A DNA stretch of 64,000 nucleotides from Atriophallophorus winterbourni. Its lineage: Eukaryota; Platyhelminthes; Trematoda; Plagiorchiida; Microphallidae. Shown here piece after piece: positions 11,073 through 22,830 of this stretch (position 1 is its first letter; each line of letters begins with the position of its first letter). Both the position numbers and the translations under genes were made by a program. A model generated the notes under the pieces. It had not been told where the DNA came from and did not search any database. It was given only the letters and a program-made list of their open reading frames with translations. The stretch covers positions 1 to 64,000 of the forward strand of contig JACCGJ010005871.1 in NCBI GenBank assembly GCA_013407085.1, written 5' to 3'.

Positions 11073-12010
11073 GCCGAGATTGATGAAACCGAACTCGCGA
11101 AGTGTCGATCCCTGGATCTGCAGCAAATTCAGCTACCAAACGCCGATGCCTCGTTGACGTGCGATATCTCGACAGGGAAACCTAGACCTCTTGTCCCTCT
11201 TTCTCTGCGACGTGCCATTTTCGATCATTTTCATTCGATGTCTCATCCTGGAAAGCGTGCCAGCGTGAGGCTAATCGCAGATCGTTTTGTTTGGCCGTCC
11301 ATGAATAAGGATATACGAAATTGGGTCCAGCATTGCATTCCTTGTCAAAAGAACAAGATATCTCGACATACCTTCACACCTTACGTTCCATTTAGGCATC
11401 CCAACTGTCGATTCTCTCATGTGCATCTTGATCTCGTCCTCCCTATGCCATCATCGAACGGATACTCATTCATCCAAACGGCGATTGATCGCTTTACTCG
11501 ATGGCCGATTGCTGTTCCGATCAAAGACACATCTTCAGAGACTGTAGCACGCGCCTTCGTCGAACATTGGATTGCCAATTTTGGCACACCATCTGTCATC
11601 ACAACCGACCGTGGCGCTCAATTTCAATCGACTTTGTTCCGAGATTTGACGCGACTCCTTGGCTGTCAGCACATACGAACCACCGCCTACCACCCTAACT
11701 CGAACGGATTGGTTGAACGCTTCCATCGGCAGCTTAAAGCCTCGTTAGCTTGTCAGCCCGATCCTAATAAATTGACTGAGAATTTGCCACTTGTTCTTCT
11801 TGGAATACGTTCCGCTATCAAAGAAGACATGCAGTGCTCAGCCGCAGAGTTAGTTTTTGGTACCACCTTGTGTCTTCCCGGTGAACTCGTTGTGCCATGC
11901 CAGTCACTACCTCCGGCGTCAGATTACATTTCTCGCTTACGCACGTTCATGTCCAAGTTGGACTTCACGCCTCCTCGTCAGCGCATTATCCCCCAACAGA
12001 AATCACCTCA
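11073..12010 (+). pseudogene. Pol: integrase zinc and catalytic domains
   Basis: Same frame as RT but beyond the stop at 11,072. The HHCC zinc-binding module is visible: His pair in FDHFHSMSHPG and Cys pair in CIPC (about 11,334-11,345). The DD35E catalytic triad is present as Asp in HLDLV, Asp in ITTDRGAQF and Glu in NGLVERFH, the last two separated by 35 residues. In the family integrase inserts the cDNA and produces the short target duplication. The frame departs from the family pattern after about 12,000, where the C-terminal module continues in another frame. With no initiation site after the stop, it is unlikely to be made. Confidence 0.85.
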
Positions 12011-12364
12011 TTTGATACGTGTGATTTTGTTTTTGTGCGACGCGACTCTGTTTGTAAACCTCTTCAGTCATCCTATCACGGACCTCACAGAGTTATCGAG
12101 CGTAAACCCAAGTTCTTCGTATTGGATATGAATGGTCGACGTGACACAGTTTCTATTGACCGCTTAAAACCCGCTTTTGTCGAGCTTAAGCCGCAATCTC
12201 CGCCAAGCATCACTACGCCTCACGCACAACTCCCTGATAATCCTCATGCGCCAACCTCCACCCATGTTCATCCCAATTCCCCGGTCCCTCCTACCCCCGT
12301 TCAAACCCGAACCGGTAGACATGTGCACTGGCCCAAACGCCTTGCTGACTACGTGACCTTATGA
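12000..12364 (+). pseudogene. Integrase C-terminal GPY/F-like module and tail
   Basis: In the frame ending TGA/TTATGA at 12,362-12,364 the sequence reads FVFVRRDSVCKPLQSSYHGPHRVIER, then FVLDMNGRRDTVSIDRLKPA, the GPY/F-type chromodomain-lacking C-terminal module of Gypsy integrases, here with GPH. A proline-rich stretch and RTGRHVHWPKRL close the protein. A frameshift near 12,000 separates it from the catalytic core. Confidence 0.8.
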
Positions 12365-12410
12365 ACATTTCGAGCGTATGTTACCCTTTATTCAAGCCTA
12401 ACTAACGCTC

Positions 12411-12424
12411 TGGTGGGGGAGTAT
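12411..12424 (+). promoter_or_regulatory. Polypurine tract of the CsRn1-like element
   Basis: TGGTGGGGGAGTAT immediately precedes the 3' LTR. A purine run at this place primes plus-strand DNA synthesis in LTR elements. Confidence 0.7.
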
Positions 12425-12830
12425 TGTAGTGAACTGCTTCCACTTCTTAACTTCGTATTTTGTACATACAATTTTTGGCCTTGTATAGTTATTCGTTTTT
12501 TGGCCATGTACACTTCATCTGTATCAATGCTTGTACACTATACGTTTTGGCGGTCAATACAATTTCGAACTCGGACTCTGTCTTCTTCCGTGGTTGCGAA
12601 GTCTGTGTGCGTTGCTCCGTGCCGGAATTTGTGATTAACGGATTCTCCAACATTTTAGCGCATTCTACACCTTGGATTCCATCTCTAGGATTTTCTTGTT
12701 TGGATTACCTCGCTAACGTTGGACGTTACAGATCTTTCATTGGACATTTGCTCCTTTGGTATTTTAGTGAGTTCTTTCCATCTTTGCCATTTTGTGTGTA
12801 GTGCTAGACTTATATTTTTGGCCCACTACA
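12425..12830 (+). repeat. 3' LTR of the CsRn1-like element
   Basis: 406 bp, TGTAG...CTACA, same length as the 5' LTR with about 22 substitutions. It follows the polypurine tract directly; GGATAACG follows it. Confidence 0.95.
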
Positions 12831-12839
12831 GGATAACGC

Positions 12840-14140
12840 TAAAATGTGTACTACCTAATCTTGTATAGCATTTAATGAGAGTATTAAGGAAAAACTTATC
12901 CAAGTTGCGATCCAACCCTGCTTAAAACTCGAGAGGGAAATGCAGGATATAACTTCTTCTGGAAGTATGTTCCAAAAGTTTACCACCCTAAGGCTGGAAA
13001 AGTGTTTCCTTGAGTCTATCCGACATCGCTACTTAGCAATTTTAAGCGAATGGCCCCAGGTTCCCAACTCGAGACTTAAAGTGAAATCTCGTTCATCGGC
13101 ACGCCACTTAAACCCTTCAAGAGCTCAAAGGTTTGAATTTTGTCACCTCTTAAACGACGGCGCCTAAGGGAGAAAAGATCGTGAAACATCATTCGTGCAG
13201 CGTACGGTTTCCCTCGCTGACCCTCAATCATGCGAGTTGCGAGGTGATGTACGCTTTCAAGTCAAAGGATGTTCTATAAGTAGTGAAAAGACCATGTCTG
13301 AACACAATATTCGAGATGCGGCCAAACTAATGCACTGTAAATTGGCAAGAATACATCGGGTCTTCTGCTCGAAAGCACTGATTATCTTGTGTCCACGCTG
13401 AGATGCAGCGGCATATTGGTCCTCCCATTTGAAGTCAGCCCTAACCAGTACTGTGCGGCGTTAACACTGAGGGAAGTTCCCGAAACCTGTACCGAAATCT
13501 TATCTATCAGTGTTGATAAGAGTTTGATATTGTTAGGGTTCTTTGGGAGGTCCCACTGGTGTGACCAGTTTATGACCCGCTCAAGTTCGTGCATCAAAGT
13601 ATCTTTATCCGTTGATCCTATGAACTTCACATCATCCGCGAAAATGAAGCATGGACATTTTAAGGCAGACGACAAGTCATCAATGAAAATTAGGAATAGA
13701 AGAGGACCGAGGATTGAATCTCGAGGGATCCCAGTGATCACGTCGGTTCGGCTAGACAACGTGGATCCAACCCGAACATTGAAAGTCCTACCTCTAAGAA
13801 ATGCTTTTATCCAAGCAGGTAGACTACCCTGTATGCCTTTTGCTGCTAGGTTGATCTCTAGAAGGTGGTGACTCACTGAATCAAAAGCCTTGCTAAAATC
13901 TAATTAGAGCGATTTCACGGGCTTTCATTCTTCCAGCACTTCAGTTGCAGTATCGAGAAAACTAAGAAGATAATTTGGGCAGGATCTACCCTTAAGAGAC
14001 CCATGTTTAGTTACACTTAATAGAGAGTGTCGACTGAGATACTGACAGATTTTGTAACGCAATAGTATTTCCAGTACTTTTGAGACGATGCTAGTCAGGC
14101 TGACAGGTATATAGATCCCAAGAGTTGACCTGCAACCACC
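12840..14140 (-). mobile_element. CR1-type LINE RT fragment (copy b)
   Basis: Same family as the copy at 4.2-7.9 kb. Minus-strand motifs: YIPVSLTSIVSKVLE (13,925-14,170 frame), LLFLIFIDDLSSAL and catalytic FADD (about 13,640) in the 13,382-13,876 frame, then a decayed thumb with FHDLFSLRRRRLRGD and VVNFW.ILPEEV near 12,990-13,190. In-frame stops and frame changes are frequent. Its 5' part ends exactly where the Penelope-like element begins, so it was either cut by that insertion or truncated first; no CR1 continuation is visible beyond 16.5 kb. Confidence 0.75.
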
Positions 14141-14195
14141 TGCAATCAAACATACCAGCTCGGAGAACAACTATGAACTACAATCCGGTACCTGA
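14141..14195 (+). repeat. 5' terminal repeat copy of the Penelope-like element
   Basis: 55 bases from TGCAATC to GGTACCTGA match 16,463-16,517 at 50 of 55 positions by hand comparison. The match starts one base after what would be the ribozyme cleavage position in the 3' copy and nothing of the ribozyme precedes it here; CR1 sequence does. Confidence 0.8.
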
Positions 14196-14529
14196 AAAAT
14201 CGCATCCACCCAAGAACAGCTTTTATCCTTGCATGAATGTCGACGGAGAGGTGTATTATCCAAGTCATTACAACGAAGACCACCTATCAATACTCATCAA
14301 GCACAGCAACTAGCCAACAAACAAAGTTGAGTATTGTTACAATTTCTTATCGCGAACGTGCACAAGAGGATTGACAACTACGCAAATGTCGTTAAGTCGA
14401 ACAGAATTTCTGTCGCGGTTAAATTGGTGATCATATGACGCAACAACTTGCTGTTGCAATCAAGGTTACAACAAAGAACGCAAAGGTCAAATAACGTCAA
14501 GCCATTGACGACAAAATGACGTTAATTAA

Positions 14530-15930
14530 GCCTAATCGTGGTAAAAGTCCTGGGACGAACTGGGTTAAGAATCTATCAAAACGAACATTGTGGGAAGATG
14601 AGAAACGCGTGCTTAGTCGCGGTTAAATCTTTAACTGCAAGGATGCCTGCCACACAGAATTTATCACCAGTCTTGAAAGTATGTTGAAAACACAATCAAT
14701 TCCAGAAGAAACACAAGAAAATATTCGCCATAGAATAATACCCGCACTCATCGTGAACAATGAGCACCAAGTCCTGACACGGAACGAGATTACTGCAATG
14801 AACAATTTACAAAAAGATAGAAATATTGTCATATTACCGGCAGACAAAGGACGGGTGACGGCGGTTATGGACAAAAACGATTATATACGCAAAGCTGAAA
14901 AACTCCTTCAAGACACCACCACATATCGAGAGATAAACGAAGACCAAACCAAACAGTTGGAAAACAAAATAAATGCTACGCTGAAGAAACTTAAGTTCAT
15001 GGGACAACTCAGTGCTGCCGAATATTTTAGAATGAAACCAGAAGGCTCAAGCTTACCACGCTTCTATGGACTACCGAAAATTCACAAGGAAGGCATTCCA
15101 CTACGCCCAATCGTGTCGCTGCCTGGAGCACCCACCTATAAACTTTGCAAAGAACGACGAAAAGGATTACTCTACCTTATTCAAGGATCAAATAATTCGA
15201 TAGATTCCGAAACTAAATTCCTACAGAAGATAAAGGACGTCAATATAGAAGATGGAGAAATTATGGTTTCCTTTGATGTGACAGTGCTGTTTACATCGAT
15301 CGACACAACCTCAGTGATGCAAACCATATCATAACTGCTGGACGAACGCGGAACAGAGCACAATGGAAAACGACTGACCGAGGACAGTATAATGCAGTTA
15401 TTAGAGTTGTGTTTGCAGACGAATTTCAAATTCAACAATCGTTTGTATAAAAAAATGAAAGGAACCCAATTGGGATCGCCAATCTCTGGATTGCTTGCAG
15501 AAGCCGTAATGCAAAGACTTGAACGTATAGCATTGCCGCTGATCCAACCAAAACTGTGGATCCGATATGTCGATGACACGTTCGTGATTTTAAAGAAAGA
15601 AAACTTAATTGCGAAGTAGACAGAATGTGACAACTGCCTATTATTTCTGGATGTGAACGTGCGAAGAACAGAAACAGGGAATCTAGAAACAAGCGTATAC
15701 AGGAAAGGAATACACACTGATCAAATTTTGAATTATAAAAGCAAGCACCCGGCCACCCACAAGCGAAGCTGTGTCCAAACACTGTTTAACCGCGCAAAAA
15801 ACACTGCAGTACCAACAAACTCAAGAAAGAAGCGGAGAAATATTTATTCAAACTATTCCTGAATAATGGATACCCAAAGGAGTTCATCATTCGCAACATG
15901 GACTTGATAACCCAATCGCATGAGAACAAC
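14530..15930 (+). pseudogene. Penelope-like reverse transcriptase, broken
   Basis: Motifs in order: WVKNLSKRTL and DEKRVLSRG (N-terminus, about 14,560-14,625), NIVILPADKG (RT1), FYGLPKIHK and LRPIVS (RT2-3), VSFDVTVLFTSI (motif A region, about 15,268), GTQLGSPISGLLAEAVMQ (motif B) and the catalytic YVDD at about 15,567-15,578. These are diagnostic of Penelope-like RTs, which are related to telomerase. One frame runs from 14,681 with stops at 15,332-15,334 and 15,617-15,619; near 15,825 it shifts, and KYLFKLFLNNGYPKEFI continues in another frame. It should copy element RNA onto chromosomal ends or nicks, but this copy cannot make an intact enzyme. Confidence 0.85.
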
Positions 15931-15944
15931 ATAAACACATTAGT

Positions 15945-16364
15945 GTGGCACACAAGCCAGCTTCGACACTGAGAAGCAAACTAGTCAAGGTCAAGCACAA
16001 GCTGGCTAAGGAAGAAAGAACTAATGTCGTGTACAGAATCCCGTGTTCCGGTTGTGAGAAATATTATATCGGACAGACTGGATGGAGACTGAAAACAAGG
16101 GTACATGAACACAAACTGGCTACACGACGACACGACCACAAATCAGTAATATCGGCACACGTGGATCGAGAATGTCACGAATTCAATTGGGAAAGAACAG
16201 AAATCATCGCCAAAGGCAGAACCCGTCATGTTCGAGAGTTCCTCGAAGCGTGGTATTCGACACCACAATCAATCAATGAACACATTCAAGTGGATGGGAT
16301 CTACGGACCAATGAGAACACGCCAACGGATACATGCAAGGATTCTAGCCAATCACAGTAGATGA
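15945..16364 (+). pseudogene. GIY-YIG endonuclease domain of the Penelope-like element
   Basis: Open for about 139 codons. After the connector LRSKLVKVKHKLAKEERTNVVYRIPCSGC comes the GIY-YIG core as KYYIGQTGWRLKTRVHEH, then SAHVDRECHEFNW and a Glu in EFLEAWYS, the usual layout of Penelope endonucleases, with a Cys pair ahead of the core. It nicks DNA to start integration. The frame differs from the upstream RT, so it is orphaned. It ends at TGA 16,362-16,364, only ~60 bases before the hammerhead. Confidence 0.85.
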
Positions 16365-16422
16365 AGTCGAAACGCAGCAGATAAATTCGAATGATGCCCA
16401 CCACCCAGTAACTTTGAAAGAA

Positions 16423-16468
16423 GTTTCGCTGATGATGTCATCTAGTGTGATGACGAAACGTCCGCAAT
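16423..16468 (+). ncRNA. Type I hammerhead ribozyme of the Penelope-like element
   Basis: Core CTGATGA at 16,429-16,435 and GAAA at 16,455-16,458. Stem II is GTCATC (16,437-16,442) with GATGAC (16,449-16,454), six perfect pairs and loop TAGTGT; one extra T (16,436) lies between core and stem. Helix III is the palindrome ACGT, then the cleavable triplet GTC (16,460-16,462), cut expected after 16,462. Stem I pairs GTTTCG (16,423-16,428) with CGCAAT (16,463-16,468) with one mismatch. Hammerheads are documented in Penelope terminal repeats; the palindromic helix III implies cleavage as a dimer. Activity is inferred. Confidence 0.82.
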
Positions 16469-16517
16469 CAATCATACCAGCTAGGAGAACACCTATTAAC
16501 TACAATCCGGTACCTGA
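16463..16517 (+). repeat. 3' terminal repeat copy of the Penelope-like element
   Basis: Begins at the base following the predicted ribozyme cut and matches 14,141-14,195. Similarity ends at CCTGA (16,517), taken as the 3' limit of the inserted copy. Confidence 0.8.
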
Positions 16518-17930
16518 GCTACAAAGTTTCAAAACCCTTGTGTATTGGCACGACTATGGCTTCTTTCCGCTTACTGGGAACCACTCCCAGCTGCAGGTAT
16601 GAATTTAAGAGGTGGTACCTGTGGTAAACGGTGCCAGTGCGGATGCGCTATAAATACATTATGATGATATAAAAAGGATGCTCATGGGCAGTGCGGTAGA
16701 GCTGTCACTTTGGCGAGCGTTACCTACAATGCGTACTTTCATAACCGAGACAGTGTGTCACGTTGTAAACAGTTGTTTCAGTGAACTGTTGCCAGAAGCT
16801 TTTTATCCCAAAAAATATTTTATCGCAGGCCATGATTGCACGCGCCCCATGCGTGGCCACGAATCACATGCTCATGCTTGCTATCATGGGGAGCATGCGC
16901 TCCATGCGTGATGCACCCTTAAGACCGATGAACACCATATATGCAAATGAATATTGCTATAACTTCAACCGGATAAATGGAAGCGCGGCTCAGTGCTGTC
17001 AACATGACACCTGTTCACCTGCAAAAGTTCGAACTCGGCGAAGGTGCCTCCCATGCTTTGCTTATGCATCAAATTGTCGAAACATTCGTAATTATAGACG
17101 GCTCCGGCCCTTAAAAATGTTTTGTTGACATGTAAAATTGTATATAAATGGCTTTGACTTTTTGTTTCCAAAGCATACGCATGATAATTAAATATGACTT
17201 TCACGACTTGTGTGGTTATGCCCAAACGTCGATGATTGACATTCTGATTACCAGGTCGTCAGTGAGTACCGTCGTGGTCGCCAATGTTATTGATTTTTAA
17301 TTACTTATGAGTAGTTAACTTCAATCTTGTAGATAGGACTTTGTATCGTTCTGAATTGTCAGATGTACAGTGTAGGGTGTGACGTTTACCCTATTTTCTC
17401 CGTGTTATAGCTAGATGTGAAGATATGTGTATGCTATATGTCTTAAGCCGCGTGGCATGCGGGTGGCAGTATAAATGTGATATTCAAATTTAAGTTTCGC
17501 AATTATTTGACAAGTCTGGACTCCCTATTTTGTGCTCCCAAAAATTTGTACACATTCATTTTTTGATGTTTTTAAATATTTTACCGAAAATTGTCTTCAT
17601 CTTTTGTACACCCTTTTTATTTTTGTTTTAATCTTTCCCGCCATTTGTTGGCTCGCATTTTACTTGATTATATTTGCGCCATATTCTCTGCTTATGGACG
17701 CTCGTAATTATTATTGAAACTAATCCCGGATTTTCAGTTTTCAGGCTATTTTTTGCATTTGTGTATATTTGTTTAGCACCGTTATTCACAGAAAATTGTT
17801 CATTACGAATTAATTGGTTTTGCAACGTTCGGACAATTCTTGCACGTAACTCTAACCGGGTTGGAAACGATTATAGATTGCAATTTCGAGCTATTCGGAT
17901 ACCGTCCCTTACAGTAGTCATTTAAGAATT
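16518..17930. other. Unassigned sequence
   Basis: No RT, protease or integrase motifs in any frame and no clear exon. The part 17,530-17,930 is T-rich. A patch at 16,820-16,910 contains repeats of CATG-rich words without obvious structure. Confidence 0.5.
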
Positions 17931-17934
17931 TACA

Positions 17935-18960
17935 GCGACCTACCGACAATTTTTACGTCGCCACCAAACATATTACAGGGTAAGCGCAGTTTGGTAGTTA
18001 GATCATCAACGAAGATGATGAACAGCAACGGTCCCACGACCGAGCCCTAAAGGAACCCCGCTTATTATATGCCTACATGTAGAGCATGTATCATCTACCC
18101 CAACAGTAAAGCAACGGTCATGAAAGAATGCGCGAATGCAGCCCAGTAGGCCTTATAATACTCCTATGACTGAGAGCTTGCGAAGCAATAGCATGTGGTT
18201 GACTGAATCATAAGCATTACTAATGTCAAGATAGAAAACTTCTACCATCCATCCACTTAGTGACCTCGTTTGGAAGGCACAACAATTTGGTCAGAAATGA
18301 CCTACGTTATAGGAATCCGTGTTATGAGGCATTCAGTATAGAAAGTTCGGTTAGGTATCCATAAATTTCGTCGCGGATCAACCTTCCCATAACCTTACAT
18401 AGTACACTAGTGGTGTTAACCTGGCGGTAATTTTTACAGCCGAAGAATCTCCTCTCTTATGAATAGGCAGTGCAACAGCTGTTCTTCAGTCCAAAGGAAG
18501 GGTGTCCTGTCTGAGGGACATTCTAAAACCTTCTGCGTTCGGCGCATCGAATCTAGTAGCTAGCAGTCCTATCATACGTAGATGGATATGATCAGGCTCT
18601 GCCGACTTGTTGTATGCTAGGCTGGCCAATATCGAATGTAAGCTTTCTGAAGTGTGTACACTGATGTGATTGCACAGAGACGTTCGAGTTATCATCTCAA
18701 CGTTGCATGCTTGGAAAATGCGAGGAAAACAAGTGAGCTTGCAAATACGGCAGAGCCATAGTCTCTTCTCAAGGTACATTCACCCCTCCGTGTTGAGCAT
18801 TTAGATTGAACGTAGCTGTAGTATCGTTTCGGATGAGTATTGGCCTTTTGGGTGAATCTTGTTTCGGAAGAAAATTTAGCAGCACGTAGCTTGGAAACTG
18901 CGATATTTTGCAATTCCTTTATACGGGCTTCAGACCCACGTGAAGATCATACAATCTGTT
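17935..18960 (-). mobile_element. Eroded CR1-type LINE RT fragment
   Basis: Reading the minus strand from 18,940: GRYYSYVQSK-like linker (18,692-18,913), ESLHSILASLAYNKSAEPDHIH (18,560-18,680, equivalent of KSAGPDGIHP), then decayed fingers, VDDLTTKLRLP and a catalytic motif changed to FGGD near 17,965. The alanine-aspartate pair is lost, and stops are dense, so this is an old fragment. Confidence 0.6.
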
Positions 18961-19865
18961 CAATTATGGCTAAAAATCAGAAAATAAAAATGGCCACACA
19001 TAATAGAGTCCATTCTTGAAACCCCCTATTAGGGACACTTGAGGAACGCTGCCAAGTCATCGATCAAAATAAGGATTTCTAGAGAATGGGTAATTATTTG
19101 AGATGGGAACGAAATAATCGTAGAGAGTTCCAGTTGTAAGAGCAGAGCGTGCCCTGATAAAGGGAAAACATCCTAAAGATGAAAAGAAATGTATATTATC
19201 CCGAACGTTGTAAAGCTAACGGAAAAGTGCAATTCTATAAAAAACTTAAATCTTTCACTTTTTAGCAGCTCGTACATCGAAAAGCTATTTGCGACAGTAT
19301 AACCGACTTTGTTGATATGCGACCTTGGAGGGTGACCACGAGTACGTCTATAAGGATAGAGGACTAATATTTCCTTTCAAGAATGCATTTCTTCAGTTAC
19401 CAGACGCCAATAGCTTGCTCAATAGTTTTGGAGAGTAATTTTGTTGAGAGTAAATTTGGTGTGATACGGCGCCATTTGACAGCAAAGAAACTAATATTAT
19501 TGAACATTCCCATAGCATAACTTGAAATTGTTTCAAGTGCATGAGATTCGAACAGAAGTAGCATGCTTCGTGTACGGTCAAATGTACGTATTAGGGAGTA
19601 ACAAAGTGATAAATACCTCAAATCTGTTGAAAGAATGCTCCGAGATCAACGTGCGATTCACCACATTAATTGCCTTGTAGCATTGTGTATAACAGCTCTT
19701 GAAAATCTCTCTTGGTGGCAAACACATCGGTGCATTTGTGAAGGTATGTGTGGTTGCCAAGTTGTCGGATGCATCCATGTCTGAATCACGAAGGGTCTGA
19801 CAAATAGACGAGCTTCCACCACCAACACTGTAAACGAAAACCATAATCAATTGCCTATATAGAAA
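18961..19865. other. Unassigned sequence
   Basis: No family motifs recognised on either strand. Short open frames at 19,393-19,886 on the minus strand have no features that support a gene. Confidence 0.5.
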
Positions 19866-22830
19866 CCCACAATGCCTGGTAAACAAACAAGCTTAAATGC
19901 AGGATCGCTGTAATCAGCACTCACTTGACGTCATAACAATAACTGAGACATGATTCCAACCTCATGTGAGCTCTCTATTTCAAACATGATCATGTTTTGG
20001 AAAGACTGCTTGAAAACAGGTGACGGAGTAGGGGTTAACCACCACGAACGTTTATTCAGTACCGTAGTTACAGACACTGATCTCGAACTGGAAGACAGTA
20101 TAAGGTGTAACTTGAAGCTCGAATCGAACCACAGTTGCATCATTGGTGTAGTTTACCGTTCACCATTATCATCGGATGCACACAACGGATATATCTTGAG
20201 AGCAATGCGGTACGTTGGAAAAGAGCGCAATTCGCAATCATTGATTATGGGAGACTTTAATCTTCCTCAAGTATATAACTGAGTATATCATCCACCCCAT
20301 CCACTAGACTAAACATTTCGAGAACTGTTTGAATACATACCCCTGTATAATCATGATTTCGAGTATACTCAACAAGGATATCTTTCACATTCATCTGTCT
20401 TAGACCTAGTCTTAACCACAGAAGCCACGGCCGTTTAGGATGTTCAGTATCACGCTTCGCTGGGTCGAAGCGACTACCTCATTCTGCTCTATAAAAACAT
20501 ATGCAAGTCCGTAGAAGTGTAAAACAGACATAACTAAATATAAAAGTGAATTACATTGGTTTGATAGAAACAATAGGGCCTTCCGATGATCATAATATAA
20601 ATTTCATTGATCCAGACTCGTATTGCATAACCCTGACAGATTACATCCTCCATACGATAGATTTAAATTCGACCTATGACAGGAAACATAAGAGCAAAGA
20701 ACCTTATTTCAGAATACACAGTCGCACTAGAAGATGGTTGGGAAAGCGAAATTTGGAAACGGCTATTCATAGGGTTGCCAGGACAGAATCCGCCTAAGAA
20801 ATCTTGTTAATTGCGGAATCAAGTCACAAATATTATCCGGGAGGATAAATAATATCACCAGCTTCAGATGGCATTAAGAATGCAATGACATCCCAAATTA
20901 ATTTATCGATCCGTTAACAACACGACGAAGCTGAAGACCAGAGTTTTTTCGATCATGACAGATAAAGAACTGACTGATTCTGTCCTGGAAACCGCTAACG
21001 CACTAGCCGGTTTTTATTGACGAGTTTTCACTCCCAATGATGTATTACTACCATCGGAATCGCCAGCACCACATGTGCCGGAGACTATACACGATATATC
21101 TATCAATACTAAAATAGTGTAGTACCTCCTACGCAGGTAAAATATCAAGAGGTTCCTCGAAGCTGAAAGAGTCACTTCTTCCATCCCACAGTTATGCAAA
21201 AGTCAATTGTGGGAATCACTTTGTTGTTTATTTAATCACTCTTTCACCAAGGGTGTTGCGTCGACTGACTGGAAGTTAGTTATCATAATACCCATCTACA
21301 AAGTTTGAACTCGTTCAGACACAGCAAATTGCCGCCCTGTTGCACTCATCCAGTGATCTCAAAGTTATGGAGCGAAATGTGTGAGAACGAAATGTGAGTC
21401 ATTTCGAGACCTGAAACTTGTTGTCCAGAAAGCAACATGGATTTTGGAAGTCTCTTTCTTGCTTGACTAACCTACTGGAGACAATGGAGGATTGAATGCA
21501 GGCAGTGGATGAGGGTGGTTGCGCGCATGCGTGTTAATTTGACATAACAATGGTTCAAAGTGATTCAAAGTGATTGATTGCGTGGATCATTCTGTACCCC
21601 TGAACAAGTGGCAGGATGTTGGTATTAATGGGTGTCATCTTACCTGACTGCGAAGCTACCTTCTTGATCACAAGGCAACTGGACATATCAACGGCGTGAT
21701 ATCTAGGGAAATGGAAACCAATAACGGTATACCACAAGTTTCGGAACTTGGTCCGATTCTATTTTTGGTCTGCATCAATGACCATCTGCAACTCGTCACA
21801 GCCAAAATGTTTCTTTTAGCGGACGATGCTGAAGTTTGAATGTGAATCACGTCAAGCGTGTATTGTTAGCGCTTACTAAGCGATTTGGACACATTAAACA
21901 GCTGGTCAGTGTTGAACAAGCTTACATTCAACTCCAGAGAGTGCAAACTGTTGTAAATAAGTAAAAATGACCCAATCTCCTGCAACTTAAAACAGGAATG
22001 GAATATAAAAGAAAAGGACCTCAGTCTATGGATTAGTGGATGTCTTAAGAATGTCATGAAATGTGAAGCGGTGTACAACCAAGCTAGCCGCATGCTAGGT
22101 ACGCTTCGGCGATTTTCGGACGTTTTCCTTCGAAACATTCCCCATGCTCATAAATACGTACATTAACCTAGTGTTCGATTACTCAGTGCAAGTTTAGGAA
22201 CCATGGCAACAAAAAGATATCAAGAAGCTCGAGAGGATTTATCACAGAGCAACTAAATGGTTGGCTGTCTTCGGAACTTTCCTTATGAGGATCGACTAGT
22301 GCCATTTAATTTAAATAAACTGACTCGTAGTCAGGTATGATGGAATCTAATCCTTACTTATCTAATTAAGAACTCAAGTTTGCATACTCTAGGGCATTTA
22401 TTTCGCCTCCTGTCAAGCCATACCACACGTACTCACCCACTGGCATCTGATATTCCACATTCTTAACGGAACTGCCGCCAGGTTCTTCTATTCGTTGCGG
22501 GTTTGTTTGTTGCCGTCAGATGTTGTACACTCATCTAGTAAAAGGATTTGTAGGAACAAATTGTAGATATTCATGCAGAATAATCCCACCTTAAATTCCG
22601 TTTTTGCAACAGGACATTTATCCTAACTAATATTTTTCCATCATACCGAGACAAATCATGACAAATTTTTCCTAACAACAAAAAGTGACGATCTTCCCAA
22701 CGCCTTAACTTTATATATTATATTTTTCTTATACAAATATCCTATAGTGTTCTACATCTACAAGCTTTTTATACCACCAATTCTTGAATCTTTAACCTCT
22801 AATCTATACAGTAATCAACAATTTTTCGCG
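19866..22830 (+). mobile_element. Eroded CR1-type LINE (endonuclease and RT)
   Basis: Plus strand. Endonuclease: VGVNHHERL, IIGVVYRSPLSS, IMGDFNLP (20,245-20,270), SVLDLVLTTEAT and LGRSDYLILL (20,400-20,490). RT: DWKLVIIIPIYK (21,268-21,305), TANCRPVAL, GIPQVSELGPILFLVCIND (21,728-21,785) and catalytic LADD (21,816-21,830). The 3' part (22,050-22,830) shares long similarity with 32,095-32,880. Many stops; no function expected. Related endonuclease fragments occur at 54.0 and 57.8 kb. Confidence 0.7.

Larger units (their letters stand above)
7936..12830 (+). mobile_element. CsRn1-like Ty3/Gypsy LTR retrotransposon, full length but disabled
   Basis: Complete LTR-gag-pol-LTR structure of 4,895 bp. 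LTRs are 406 bp each, begin TG and end CA, and differ at about 22 positions (hand count, ~5%), so the insertion is not recent. A tRNA-Trp-like primer site follows the 5' LTR and a purine-rich tract precedes the 3' LTR. Flanking tetramers are AGAT (7,932-7,935) and GGAT (12,831-12,834), a possible 4 bp target duplication with one change. Coding is broken in three places: a frameshift inside the protease (9,350-9,392), a TAA at 11,070-11,072 between RNase H and integrase, and a frameshift near 12,000. CHCC Gag finger plus tRNA-Trp priming point to the CsRn1/Kabuki/Boudicca group. Confidence 0.92.
14141..16517 (+). mobile_element. Penelope-like element with terminal repeats and a hammerhead ribozyme
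   Basis: Plus-strand order: 55 bp terminal copy (14,141-14,195), a ~330 bp leader, RT (14,530-15,930), GIY-YIG endonuclease (15,945-16,364), hammerhead ribozyme (16,423-16,468) and a second 55 bp terminal copy starting at the predicted cleavage site (16,463-16,517). The two 55-mers differ at five positions by eye. At least two in-frame stops and one frameshift disable the coding region. The left end sits inside a CR1 RT. Confidence 0.88.

Noticed and set aside
17370..17912. Possible solo LTR starting TGTAGGG and ending CTTACA with an internal TATAAAT
   Set aside because: Flanking tetramers do not match and no second copy is in the window, so the ends are arbitrary.
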